Source of the DNA: Vibrio sp. VB16
Lineage (GTDB): Bacteria; Pseudomonadota; Gammaproteobacteria; Enterobacterales; Vibrionaceae
Reading direction: 5' to 3'
NCBI RefSeq assembly: GCF_015594925.2
Contig: NZ_CP087590.1
Span: 248,001-312,000, forward strand
Length of the DNA: 64,000 bases
Shown: positions 54,725 through 63,805 of the stretch, piece after piece
How positions within the stretch are numbered: position 1 is the stretch's first letter
How the letters are laid out: every line of letters begins with the position of its first letter
Notes under the pieces: generated by a model
The model's input: the letters and a program-made list of their open reading frames with translations, nothing else
What the model was told of the DNA's origin: nothing
The model's database searches: none
Program-made: the position numbers and the translations under genes

Positions 54725-56059
54725 ATGGCTAAGAAACCAGGACAAGATTTTCGTAGTACTCAGAGCGGCTTGGCTGAACTGAAGTCGCGCTTACTATTCG
54801 TAGTAATAGCGTTATTAGTATTCAGAGCCGGTTCTTTTGTACCGCTACCTGGTATTGACGCAACTGTACTTGCCGATTTGTTCGAACAGCAAAAAGGCAC
54901 CATTGTAGAAATGTTTAACATGTTCTCTGGTGGTGCTTTAGAGCGTGCATCTATATTAGCACTGGGTATCATGCCGTATATTTCGGCGTCGATTGTTATC
55001 CAGTTGCTAACTGTAGTACACCCAGCGTTAGCTGAACTCAAGAAAGAGGGTGAAGCAGGGCGTCGTAAGATTAGCCAATATACACGCTACGGAACGCTTG
55101 TGTTAGCTACATTCCAAGCTCTAGGTATCGCAACAGGCCTACCAAACATGGTCGACAATCTGGTTGTTATAGACCAAACCATGTTTACCCTGATTGCAAC
55201 CGTAAGTTTAGTAACTGGTACCATGTTTTTGATGTGGTTAGGTGAACAAATTACAGAGCGCGGAATTGGCAACGGTATCTCGTTAATTATATTCTCGGGT
55301 ATCGTCGCTGGATTGCCTTCGGCAATTGGACAAACAATCGAGCAAGCGCGTCAAGGTGAATTGCACGTACTTCTTCTGTTGTTTATTGCAGTACTATCTT
55401 TCGCTGTGATTTATTTCGTTGTTTTCATGGAGCGTGGTCAACGTCGTATCGTCGTTAACTATGCAAAACGTCAACAAGGTCGTAAAGTTTTCGCAGCGCA
55501 AAGTACACACTTGCCACTTAAGATAAACATGGCTGGTGTTATTCCTGCAATATTTGCATCGAGCATTATTTTGTTCCCAGGAACATTAGCTCAATGGCTT
55601 GGTCAGAACGGTGAGAGTGCTACATTCGGTTGGTTAACCGATGTGTCACTAGCGCTAAGCCCTGGTCAACCGTTATATGTAATGCTTTATGCATCAGCGA
55701 TTATTTTCTTCTGTTTCTTTTATACGGCGTTAGTATTTAACCCACGAGAAACAGCAGATAACTTGAAGAAGTCTGGCGCTTTCGTACCAGGCATCCGCCC
55801 AGGTGAGCAGACAGCGAAATATATTGATAAAGTGATGACTAGACTAACCCTAGCGGGTGCTCTATACATTACCTTTATTTGTCTGATTCCTGAATTCATG
55901 ATGGTCATGTGGAACGTACGTTTCTATTTTGGCGGCACCTCACTACTTATCGTAGTGGTTGTAATCATGGATTTCATGGCACAGGTACAGACTCATCTGA
56001 TGTCACAACAGTATGATTCTGTGTTGAAAAAAGCGAATCTAAAAGGCTACAACCGCTAA
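54725..56059 (+). CDS. secY: Protein translocase subunit SecY
   Basis: 444 aa with ten membrane segments. Visible signatures are PGID near the first helix, the plug region [19 protein letters not shown], and the cytoplasmic loop [20 protein letters not shown]. Pore of the SecYEG channel. Confidence 0.98.
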
Positions 56060-56100
56060 TAGCGGAAAAAGCTTTAGATTCCCATTTACGGAGTTTAGCA

Positions 56101-56214
56101 ATGAAAGTTCGTGCTTCCGTTAAAAAAATCTGTCGTAACTGTAAAGTTATCAAGCGCAACGGTGTTGTGCGTGTGATTTGCAGTGAACCAAAGCATAAAC
56201 AACGCCAAGGTTAA
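56101..56214 (+). CDS. rpmJ: Ribosomal protein L36
   Basis: 37 aa ([19 protein letters not shown]...). It is the zinc-binding type: C11-x2-C14, then Cys27 and His32. Last gene of the spc operon. An ACGGAG ribosome site lies 9 bases upstream. Confidence 0.97.
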
Positions 56215-56241
56215 TCAAACAGAAATTTTTACTTGAAATGT

Positions 56242-56276
56242 AAAGGTTGGTCGAGTATATTGCTCGGCCTACCTTT
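56242..56276 (+). terminator. Terminator-like hairpin between rpmJ and rpsM
   Basis: AGGTTGGTCGAG and CTCGGCCTACCT form a 12-bp stem with one mismatch and one G-T pair around TATATTG, followed by TTTTGCG. Confidence 0.75.
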
Positions 56277-56296
56277 TGCGTGCAAAAGAAGTAGTA

Positions 56297-56375
56297 AACC
56301 GCAGCGTATCCTCTACGGGCTTTGCTGCGGATAATTTCTTATTTAAGTACTAGGAGTGAATAGTGGCCCGTATAG
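56297..56375 (+). promoter_or_regulatory. Alpha operon leader (S4-binding pseudoknot type)
   Basis: CCGCAGC (56299-56305) pairs with GCTGCGG (56324-56330). The loop contains GTATCC and ACGGGCTTT, matching the Escherichia coli alpha-operon leader. The region runs on to the GTG start of rpsM with TAGGAGTG. In Escherichia coli S4 binds here and blocks initiation; the same is inferred. Confidence 0.8.
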
Positions 56376-56719
56376 CAGGCATTAACATTCCTGATCAAAA
56401 GCATACTGTAATCGCGCTTACTGCGATCTACGGTGTTGGTAAAACTCGCGCTCAGGCTATTCTAGCTGAAGTGGGTATTGCTGAAAATGTTAAGATCAGT
56501 GAACTAACTGAAGAGCAGATTGATCAACTGCGTGATGGTGTCGCCAAGTACACTGTAGAAGGTGATCTACGTCGTGAAGTCTCGATGAACATCAAGCGTC
56601 TTATGGACCTTGGCTGTTATCGCGGTCTTCGTCATCGTCGCAGTCTACCACTACGTGGACAGCGTACTAAAACCAACGCACGTACCCGTAAGGGTCCGCG
56701 CAAGCCGATCAAACGTTAA
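56363..56719 (+). CDS. rpsM: Ribosomal protein S13
   Basis: 118 aa from a GTG start (ARIAGINIPDQKH), with TAGGAGTG upstream. The GTG is conserved in enterics and is part of the S4-controlled leader. 30S head protein touching P-site tRNA. Confidence 0.98.
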   Translation: MARIAGINIPDQKHTVIALTAIYGVGKTRAQAILAEVGIAENVKISELTEEQIDQLRDGVAKYTVEGDLRREVSMNIKRLMDLGCYRGLRHRRSLPLRGQRTKTNARTRKGPRKPIKR

Positions 56720-56740
56720 TCGGATAAGGTAGAGAGTACA

Positions 56741-57130
56741 ATGGCAAAACAACCAACACGCGCTCGTAAGCGCGTACGCAAGCAAGTAGCTGATGGCGTA
56801 GCGCATATTCATGCTTCTTTCAATAACACAATCGTTACGATAACAGACCGTCAAGGTAACGCACTAGCTTGGGCTACTGCTGGCGGTTCAGGTTTCCGTG
56901 GTTCTCGTAAGTCTACTCCGTTCGCAGCACAGGTTGCAGCTGAACGTGCAGGCGAAGCGGCCAAAGAATATGGTCTAAAGAACTTGGAAGTTATGGTTAA
57001 GGGCCCAGGTCCTGGTCGTGAGTCAACTATCCGTGCGCTAAACGCAGCTGGATACCGCATCACTAATATTGTAGATGCAACTCCGATCCCTCATAACGGT
57101 TGTCGTCCACCTAAGAAACGTCGCGTATAA
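56741..57130 (+). CDS. rpsK: Ribosomal protein S11
   Basis: 129 aa, with HIHASFNNTIVTITD and DATPIPHNGCRPPKKRRV. 30S platform protein. Confidence 0.98.
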   Translation: MAKQPTRARKRVRKQVADGVAHIHASFNNTIVTITDRQGNALAWATAGGSGFRGSRKSTPFAAQVAAERAGEAAKEYGLKNLEVMVKGPGPGRESTIRALNAAGYRITNIVDATPIPHNGCRPPKKRRV

Positions 57131-57163
57131 CGTTTTCGTTTCTAGGAATATTGGAGAAGAATC

Positions 57164-57784
57164 ATGGCAAGATATTTGGGTCCTAAGCTAAAGCTTAGCC
57201 GTCGCGAAGGTACAGACTTATTCCTTAAGTCTGGTGTCCGTGCGATAGATACCAAGTGTAAAATTGATAACGCACCAGGTGTGCATGGCGCTCGTAAAGG
57301 CCGTCTATCTGAATATGGCGTTCAGCTTCGTGAGAAGCAAAAAGTTCGTCGTATGTATGGCGTTCTAGAAAAGCAATTCCGTAACTACTACAAAGATGCT
57401 GCACGCCTTAAAGGCAATACAGGTGAAACCCTGCTTCAGCTTCTTGAAGGTCGTCTTGATAACGTAGTTTACCGCATGGGCTTTGGCGCAACTCGCGCAG
57501 AAGCACGTCAATTAGTTAGCCATAAAGCTATTCTAGTTAACGGTAAAGTTGTAAACGTTCCTTCTTTCAAAGTTGCGGTTAACGATGTTGTTTCAATTCG
57601 TGAGAAAGCTAAATTGCAATCTCGCATTAAAGCGGCTATTGAAGTTGCTGAACAACGCGAAAAACCAACTTGGATTGAAGTAGATGGCAGCAAAATGGAA
57701 GGAACATTCAAGCGTATGCCTGAGCGTTCAGATCTATCAGCTGACATCAACGAACACTTGATCGTCGAACTTTACTCTAAGTAA
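57164..57784 (+). CDS. rpsD: Ribosomal protein S4
   Basis: 206 aa, with MARYLGPKLKLSRREGTDL and an S4 RNA-binding domain (LDNVVYRMGFGATRAEARQ). 30S assembly starter and repressor of the alpha operon. Confidence 0.98.
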   Translation: MARYLGPKLKLSRREGTDLFLKSGVRAIDTKCKIDNAPGVHGARKGRLSEYGVQLREKQKVRRMYGVLEKQFRNYYKDAARLKGNTGETLLQLLEGRLDNVVYRMGFGATRAEARQLVSHKAILVNGKVVNVPSFKVAVNDVVSIREKAKLQSRIKAAIEVAEQREKPTWIEVDGSKMEGTFKRMPERSDLSADINEHLIVELYSK

Positions 57785-57807
57785 GGTTAAACTAAAGAGA
57801 GGACACA

Positions 57808-58800
57808 ATGCAGGGTTCTGTAACAGAATTTCTTAAGCCACGTCTTGTTGACATCGAACAGATCAACTCGACACATGCGAAAGTAACTCTTGAGCCATTA
57901 GAGCGTGGCTTTGGTCATACTCTAGGTAATGCGCTTCGCCGTATTTTACTATCTTCTATGCCGGGTTGTGCCGTAACAGAAGTAGAGATTGAAGGCGTTT
58001 TGCACGAATACAGCACTAAAGAAGGCGTTCAAGAAGATGTTCTTGAAATTCTTTTAAACCTTAAAGGTTTGGCTGTGCGCGTTGCCGAAGGCAAAGATGA
58101 AGTGTTTATAACACTGAATAAGTCAGGCTCAGGCCCTGTTGTTGCAGGTGACATCACCCACGATGGTGATGTAGAGATCGCTAACCCTGAGCACGTTATT
58201 TGTCACCTAACGGATGACAAAGCTGAAATCGCTATGCGTATTAAAGTAGAACGTGGTCGTGGTTATGTTCCGTCTTCTGCTCGTATCCATACTGAAGAAG
58301 ATGAGCGTCCAATCGGTCGTCTACTTGTTGACGCTACTTACAGCCCAGTCGATAAAATCGCCTATGCTGTAGAAGCGGCACGTGTAGAACAACGTACTGA
58401 TTTAGACAAGCTTGTCATCGATATGGAAACGAATGGTACTCTGGAACCTGAGGAAGCTATCCGTCGTGCAGCTACAATCCTAGCTGAACAATTGGATGCA
58501 TTCGTAGATCTTCGTGATGTACGTGTTCCTGAGGAGAAGGAAGAGAAGCCAGAATTCGATCCGATCCTACTGCGTCCTGTAGACGATCTTGAACTAACAG
58601 TTCGCTCTGCTAACTGTTTGAAAGCAGAAGCGATTCACTACATCGGTGATCTTGTACAGCGCACTGAGGTTGAGCTACTTAAAACGCCAAACCTTGGTAA
58701 AAAATCTCTTACAGAGATTAAAGACGTACTGGCTTCACGTGGTCTTTCTCTTGGCATGCGCCTAGAGAACTGGCCGCCTGCGTCAATCGCTGAAGATTAA
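57808..58800 (+). CDS. rpoA: RNA polymerase alpha subunit
   Basis: 330 aa. The N-terminal dimerisation domain has LEPLERGFGHTLGNALRRILLS-type sequence; a linker lies at about 235-250 and the C-terminal domain (about 250-320) contains the UP-element/activator helix near RSANCLKAE. Normal length. Confidence 0.98.
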   Translation: MQGSVTEFLKPRLVDIEQINSTHAKVTLEPLERGFGHTLGNALRRILLSSMPGCAVTEVEIEGVLHEYSTKEGVQEDVLEILLNLKGLAVRVAEGKDEVFITLNKSGSGPVVAGDITHDGDVEIANPEHVICHLTDDKAEIAMRIKVERGRGYVPSSARIHTEEDERPIGRLLVDATYSPVDKIAYAVEAARVEQRTDLDKLVIDMETNGTLEPEEAIRRAATILAEQLDAFVDLRDVRVPEEKEEKPEFDPILLRPVDDLELTVRSANCLKAEAIHYIGDLVQRTEVELLKTPNLGKKSLTEIKDVLASRGLSLGMRLENWPPASIAED

Positions 58801-58826
58801 TCGATACTAGTTAGAAGGATTAGGTC

Positions 58827-59213
58827 ATGCGCCATCGTAAGAGTGGTCGTCAACTCAACCGCAACAGCAGTCATCGTAAAGCGATGTTCAGCAATATGGC
58901 TTGTTCTCTTGTTAGTCACGAAGTTATTAAAACTACCGTGCCTAAAGCAAAAGAACTACGCCGCGTAATTGAGCCTTTGATTACACTAGCCAAGACCGAC
59001 AGTGTTGCTAACCGTCGTCTGGCATTTGCTCGCACTCGTGATAACGAAGTTGTGGCAAAACTATTTAATGAACTAGGCCCGCGTTTCGCGAGTCGTCAGG
59101 GCGGATATACTCGCATTTTAAAATGTGGTTTCCGTACCGGTGATAAAGCTCCAATGGCATACATTGAGCTTGTAGATCGCCCAGAAGCTTCTGAAGAAGC
59201 ATCTGCTGAGTAA
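58827..59213 (+). CDS. rplQ: Ribosomal protein L17
   Basis: 128 aa, begins MRHRKSGRQLNRNSSHRKAM. Ends the alpha operon. Confidence 0.98.
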   Translation: MRHRKSGRQLNRNSSHRKAMFSNMACSLVSHEVIKTTVPKAKELRRVIEPLITLAKTDSVANRRLAFARTRDNEVVAKLFNELGPRFASRQGGYTRILKCGFRTGDKAPMAYIELVDRPEASEEASAE

Positions 59214-59227
59214 GTTCTGATAGAACT

Positions 59228-59256
59228 AAAAAGCCGAGCGTAATGCTCGGCTTTTT
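59228..59256 (+). terminator. Terminator of the alpha operon
   Basis: AAGCCGAGC-GTAAT-GCTCGGCTT flanked by an A-run and TTTTT. Confidence 0.93.
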
Positions 59257-59312
59257 GCTTTCTAAATTTTGAATCTTGAAATTCGAATGGGTACGCGACC
59301 CGGTTTCGAGAA

Positions 59313-59340
59313 GAAAAAGCCCGCCTAAGAGGCGAGCTTA
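59313..59340 (-). terminator. Terminator of metY
   Basis: On the minus strand, AAGCTCGCC-TCTTA-GGCGGGCTT with a following T-run; one mismatch in the stem. Confidence 0.8.
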
Positions 59341-59369
59341 TTACCACTCAGAACTCACTCTCTAAGAAA

Positions 59370-60638
59370 TCAGGCCTTCAGTGCTTGCTCTAAATCTTCA
59401 ATAATGTCATCTATATGTTCAATACCTACCGATAAACGAATCATTTCAGGACTCACACCAGCTTGCTTTTGCTCAGCGTCATCTAACTGTCTATGTGTCG
59501 TAGAGGCAGGATGGCATGCTAGAGATTTGGCGTCACCGATATTTACTAGGCGCTTGAAAATCTGGAGTGCGTCATAGAAGCGTACACCGGCTTCATAGCC
59601 ATCTTTTAGGCCAAAGGATAGAATCCCCGAAGGTTTGCCCTTCATGTATTTTTCGGCAAGAGAATAGTATTTAGAGTCGGGTAGTCCTGCATAACTTACC
59701 CAACTGACTTTCTCGTGGTTTTGTAAATACTCGGCTACCTTGAGGGTATTTTCGCAATGACGTTCCATACGTAATGACAGTGTTTCTAAACCTTGAAGTA
59801 GCATGAATGCATTCATAGGGGAAAGTGCGGAACCCGTATTGCGGAGAGGGACGGTGCGAGCACGACCGATGAATGCCGCAGGACCGAACGCTTCTGCGTA
59901 AACGACGCCATGGTAGGAGGGTTCTGGAAGGTTAAATACAGGAAAGCGGTCTTTATGCTCGGCCCAAGGGAATTTGCCTGAATCAACAATCATTCCGCCT
60001 AAAGTCGTTCCATGCCCACCTATGTATTTGGTTAAGGAATGGACAACGATATCAGCGCCAAACTCGATAGGTTTACAGATTGCAGGTGTCGCAACCGTAT
60101 TGTCGACGATGACAGGGACTCCCTGTGCGTGTGCAAGGTCAGAGAGCGTCTTGAGATCAATGATATTACCTGCGGGATTTCCGATAGACTCGCAATAAAC
60201 TGCCTTGGTTTTATCGTCAATGAGTTCGGCTAGGCTTTCAGGTTTATCATCTTTGGCAAAACGAACCTCTATTCCCAAATTCGGCAGCATATGTGCGAAA
60301 AGAGTATAGGTACCACCATACAATTGTGGCGTTGAAACGATGTTATCGCCTAACTGGGCTAAGGTTAAGATCGCATAATGAATAGCTGAGCTACCAGAAC
60401 TTACGGCGAGACCAGCGATACCGCCTTCTAAAGCGGACACTCGTTTTTCGAGGACATCATTGGTTGGGTTCATAATGCGTGTGTAGATGTTACCTGGAAC
60501 GGCCAAATTAAATAGGTCGGCGCCATGCTGAGCATTGTCAAACTCGTACGCTACGGTTTGATAGATGGGGGTTGCGACTGATTTGGTTGTTGGGTCCGTC
60601 TCGTAACCGAAATGTATGGATAGGGTTTCGTCTCTCAT
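59370..60638 (-). CDS. metY: O-acetylhomoserine aminocarboxypropyltransferase (MetY type)
   Basis: 422 aa from the ATG at 60638 (MRDETLSIHFGYETDPTTKS), with AGAGAGAG upstream; a frame reaching 60689 adds unconserved residues. Cys/Met metabolism PLP enzyme: YTRIMNPTNDVLEKR, SSGSSAIHYA, VDNTVATP, and the PLP lysine in HSLTKYIGGHGTT. It makes homocysteine from O-acetylhomoserine and sulfide. An insertion after the PLP lysine (IVDSGKFPW ...) distinguishes MetY from MetB and MetC. Convergent with rplQ. Confidence 0.92.
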   Translation of the reverse strand: MRDETLSIHFGYETDPTTKSVATPIYQTVAYEFDNAQHGADLFNLAVPGNIYTRIMNPTNDVLEKRVSALEGGIAGLAVSSGSSAIHYAILTLAQLGDNIVSTPQLYGGTYTLFAHMLPNLGIEVRFAKDDKPESLAELIDDKTKAVYCESIGNPAGNIIDLKTLSDLAHAQGVPVIVDNTVATPAICKPIEFGADIVVHSLTKYIGGHGTTLGGMIVDSGKFPWAEHKDRFPVFNLPEPSYHGVVYAEAFGPAAFIGRARTVPLRNTGSALSPMNAFMLLQGLETLSLRMERHCENTLKVAEYLQNHEKVSWVSYAGLPDSKYYSLAEKYMKGKPSGILSFGLKDGYEAGVRFYDALQIFKRLVNIGDAKSLACHPASTTHRQLDDAEQKQAGVSPEMIRLSVGIEHIDDIIEDLEQALKA

Positions 60639-60739
60639 TTTTTCTCTCTCTTTATCTACGTCCTTGAAATAAGAGATACAGAATCGCATAAACCTAAGCC
60701 ACTAAACAAGTGGTTAATTTTATGTTGAAGGATTGTAAA

Positions 60740-60774
60740 CAAACTAAACTCACCAGAGTGGTGAGTTTAGTTTG
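60740..60774 (-). terminator. 15-bp perfect hairpin after the DUF2780 gene
   Basis: CAAACTAAACTCACC pairs exactly with GGTGAGTTTAGTTTG around AGAGT. On the minus strand it is followed by TTTAC. Likely terminator of the gene at 60820-61317. Confidence 0.75.
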
Positions 60775-60819
60775 ATGTTTTAATTGTACAGGGCATTATT
60801 TGTTTCTATAGGAAACGGT

Positions 60820-61317
60820 CTATTTCCAAAGAGAACCAAGGGAGCTTAGCAATCCGCTAGAGGCACCTTGTCCGGTTAAATATTCTAAAATGACAGGGGC
60901 AAATTGACTGACCATTGATGGGTCTAAGCCCAGCTTGGTAAAAATGTCTGTTACCGCACCCATATCACCGGCCATGTTAAGTAAACCCGGAGCCGCGCTG
61001 GACAAGCTGCTCATGCCTGGAATAAGGTTACTTAATTCACTTGATTCGCTACCTGATAGAGAACTTGATGCTAGGGCTAGAAGTGCACCTGCGCCTCCTG
61101 ATGCTTGCTCTGGTGATACATTAAGTTGACTAGTAAGCGCATCTAGTAGGGGAGAGCTTTCTTGTTTCGACGCCTCGGTGGAAAGCGAACCTGCCATCGA
61201 TTTGATTGCGTCTGTATCTAATTTTGTATCTGAGTCTGAACCTAAACCAAATAAAGCGTGGCTCGGCATTGAAACTATTAAAGTGGTAAGTGCTGCTAAT
61301 AGCGTGATTTTTTTCAC
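60820..61317 (-). CDS. DUF2780 family exported protein
   Basis: 165 aa. A signal peptide covers residues 1-21 (cleavage after SHA). The rest is rich in Ser, Leu and Gly, with helical segments around DALTSQLNVSPEQASGGAGALL and a C-terminal FTKLGLDPSMVSQFAPVILEYL, the pattern of DUF2780. Probably periplasmic. Function unknown. Monocistronic, with an upstream A/T-rich promoter region. Confidence 0.75.
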   Translation of the reverse strand: MKKITLLAALTTLIVSMPSHALFGLGSDSDTKLDTDAIKSMAGSLSTEASKQESSPLLDALTSQLNVSPEQASGGAGALLALASSSLSGSESSELSNLIPGMSSLSSAAPGLLNMAGDMGAVTDIFTKLGLDPSMVSQFAPVILEYLTGQGASSGLLSSLGSLWK

Positions 61318-61470
61318 GTTAAATCTCCGTTTTAAGAAGGTCTATTGTATAGACCAATGACATAACGAAAAGTATAACCTGAGTTTCGTGAAAAATTGTT
61401 AGCACTTTGTTTTATATATAAGAATTCGTTCGTGTTTTAAAAATTGAAGGTGAGTGGCAAAAGTGGGCAT

Positions 61471-61497
61471 AAAAAAAGCGGTGAAGATCACCGCTTA
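61471..61497 (-). terminator. Terminator of fklB
   Basis: On the minus strand, AAGCGGTGA-TCT-TCACCGCTT followed by TTTTT. Confidence 0.9.
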
Positions 61498-61517
61498 TTC
61501 AATCAAGGTATAGACGA

Positions 61518-62138
61518 TTAAAGGATGTCTAGTAACTCAACTTCGAATACAAGTGCAGCATAAGGAGGAATGGCAGCGCCTGCGCCACGTTCGCCATAAG
61601 CTAGGTCTTGTGGGATACATAGTTTCCACTTAGACCCTACAGGCATAAGTTGAAGTGCTTCAACCCAGCCTTTAATTACGCCAGTTACTGGAAACTCAGC
61701 TGGTTCGCCACGTGAAACAGAGCTATCGAAAACAGTACCGTCAGTTAACTCACCGTGATAGTGAACACGAACTTGCTTATCTGAAGTTGGTACTTCACCA
61801 GTACCTTCAGTGATCACTTCATATTGCAGGCCAGATTCTAGTACTGTTACTTCAGGACGTAGAGCATTGTCCGCTAGAAAGGCTTCGCCATCAGCCGCTG
61901 CTGCTTTAGATACTTCAGCACGAGCAGATTCTGCGCGAGTGTGAATCTCTTGAAGTGCTGCGTTGATTTCGTCAATTTCAATTTCAGGCATATCTCCAGT
62001 TAGCGATGTTGCGATACCTTTAGCGATAGCGTCAACATTAAGACCTTCAAGGCCACTACCTGCAAGTTGTTGGCCCATTTGTAGACCAATACCGTAGCTT
62101 GCTTTTTGTTCTACTGTATCCAGTTTGATGTCAGACAT
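61518..62138 (-). CDS. fklB: FKBP-type peptidyl-prolyl cis-trans isomerase (FKBP22)
   Basis: 206 aa. The N-terminal helical dimerisation domain (about 1-90, ASYGIGLQMGQQL) is followed by the FKBP domain (about 105-206) with VRVHYHGELTDGTVFDSS, GVIKGWVEAL and IPPYAALVFEVELL. No signal peptide, so cytosolic, like FklB rather than FkpA. Known role is prolyl isomerisation and chaperoning. Confidence 0.93.
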   Translation of the reverse strand: MSDIKLDTVEQKASYGIGLQMGQQLAGSGLEGLNVDAIAKGIATSLTGDMPEIEIDEINAALQEIHTRAESARAEVSKAAAADGEAFLADNALRPEVTVLESGLQYEVITEGTGEVPTSDKQVRVHYHGELTDGTVFDSSVSRGEPAEFPVTGVIKGWVEALQLMPVGSKWKLCIPQDLAYGERGAGAAIPPYAALVFEVELLDIL

Positions 62139-62332
62139 GTTGTCTCTCTATTGTTCTTGAGTAAATAAAGCGCACAGGATACCAGTATTAGTCGCTTGAA
62201 TAAACTGTGTAACTGTTTTCAATTAATCGCTATCCTGTATTCTCTTTAAAAACTATAATTGGTTAACAGTTTTTGGTTTTTTGATTTTTTTGTTAGCTAT
62301 ATAACGTGCTGTAAATAAAAGGAGTGATCTCT

Positions 62333-62902
62333 ATGAATCGTCGAAATAGGAAGAAACAAGAAATGGGCCTTCTTGATGGTTTCAAAGATAGAGTCACTAA
62401 AGTAGATGTAAGTTCTATAAAAGAATTTTGGTTCAGCTTACCCAAGCTGCACCAATGGGCATTGATGATTCTTGTTCCGTTTGTCATCGTATTGCTTTTC
62501 ATACCAGTACCTCCGGTAGAATCGGAAATAAGCACGGAGATAATTAAGAAGACGAATGTGGAGCCTGTTCGAAAAGAGGTGACGGTCAATACAACGTCAT
62601 TAAGCGAAGAAGGCGGCACTAAGCATGCTTTGACAACAACTGATGAGTGGAAGGAGTATACGGTTCAATCTGGTGATACATTAGCGAAAGTGTTTCGTGC
62701 GAATAGCTTATCAATGGCAGATCTGAATGCTTTGATTGCGATAGAAGGATTAGATAAACCTTTAAGTAAGATCAGAGAAGGCCAACTTGTTCGATTTAAA
62801 CTCGCGACGGAAGGGCATCTAGATATTCTACAGCTCGAAAAATCGGGAACATCTGTTATGTTTTTCCGTTTGTCAGACGGCGGATATGGAAGAAGTAAGT
62901 AA
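62333..62902 (+). CDS. OapA-like LysM-type envelope protein
   Basis: 189 aa from the ATG at 62333, placed 8 bases after AGGAG; an in-frame GTG at 62324 is part of that site. A basic N-terminus, one membrane segment (about 42-58), and a C-terminal LysM-like/OapA domain (YTVQSGDTLAKVFRAN, from about 106). The order matches opacity-associated protein A-type proteins and the YtfB family, which bind peptidoglycan and affect division. Divergent from fklB, as in other gammaproteobacteria. Confidence 0.82.
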   Translation: MNRRNRKKQEMGLLDGFKDRVTKVDVSSIKEFWFSLPKLHQWALMILVPFVIVLLFIPVPPVESEISTEIIKKTNVEPVRKEVTVNTTSLSEEGGTKHALTTTDEWKEYTVQSGDTLAKVFRANSLSMADLNALIAIEGLDKPLSKIREGQLVRFKLATEGHLDILQLEKSGTSVMFFRLSDGGYGRSK

Positions 62903-62933
62903 ACTGACCTCCAGATGTTACTTATCTGGCATG

Positions 62934-63794
62934 TTATCGAGGTCGTTTTTTTCTGTATGCTCTGTTAAGAGTGCGGTAAGGAATCAATGGCATTACGATC
63001 AGAATAATACCTACCAAAGTAAGTAGATCAGGTATCTCGTTAAACCACCAAACACCGAATAGAGTGACAAAAATGAGTCCAGAGTATTCGGCGAGGGCTA
63101 TCTCATCGGCTTGTGCTTTTTTATAAGCAAAAACCGCAAGTGCATTGTAGGCCAAAACACAGAGTGAACTCGCCAAAATCCAAAAATATTGAGTAAGTCC
63201 TAACGGTTGCCAGTCGAACAGAGCTAACAAGCCAGAAATGGGTAGAGAAATAACACTTGTCCAAAAAAGGGTATGAATAACCGAGTGCTCAGATGGTAGT
63301 TTACGGACTAAAACGTGGAATAGAGCAAGTGACATCGCGGTGCCTAACGCGAAAATTGCAGCCCAGTGAAACTGAGAGGGTCGTAGCACAATTAACACAC
63401 CCGTGAAGCCAATTATCGAGGCGATGACTTTTTCTATTTGTAGTGTTTCTTTTAATAACCAAATTGATAAAGGCAACATTAACAGCGGCCCCGCATAAAA
63501 AACAGCATTCGCCGTTGCGAGAGGTAAGTGAGTAATAGCTACCACCATACATCCCGCCCCAATTATGATTAGATGTGATCTAATGGCTGTTATTTTCCAA
63601 TTAACCGCGGGGTCATTCTGTTTTTTACCTCTAAAGTAAAACGGTGCAGCAACGAGTGTTGCAATAAGTTGGCGTAGGAATACATACTGGTAAACTGAAG
63701 ATTCATTATCTAAAAGCTTAACGGCTACGTCAGATAAGGAGGCGAGCAGGTTACCAAATATTAATGCTAATAACGCGAGTCGCATCGTATTCAT
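62934..63794 (-). CDS. EamA/DMT-family transporter
   Basis: 286 aa from the ATG at 63794 (a TTG three codons upstream is also possible; no clear ribosome site for either). About ten membrane segments in two EamA repeats. The C-terminus is basic (YRKKRPR). Substrate unknown. It starts 12 bp after the elaA-like stop, so the two are likely cotranscribed. Confidence 0.8.
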   Translation of the reverse strand: MNTMRLALLALIFGNLLASLSDVAVKLLDNESSVYQYVFLRQLIATLVAAPFYFRGKKQNDPAVNWKITAIRSHLIIIGAGCMVVAITHLPLATANAVFYAGPLLMLPLSIWLLKETLQIEKVIASIIGFTGVLIVLRPSQFHWAAIFALGTAMSLALFHVLVRKLPSEHSVIHTLFWTSVISLPISGLLALFDWQPLGLTQYFWILASSLCVLAYNALAVFAYKKAQADEIALAEYSGLIFVTLFGVWWFNEIPDLLTLVGIILIVMPLIPYRTLNRAYRKKRPR

Positions 63795-63805
63795 TGCGGG
63801 CAAAT

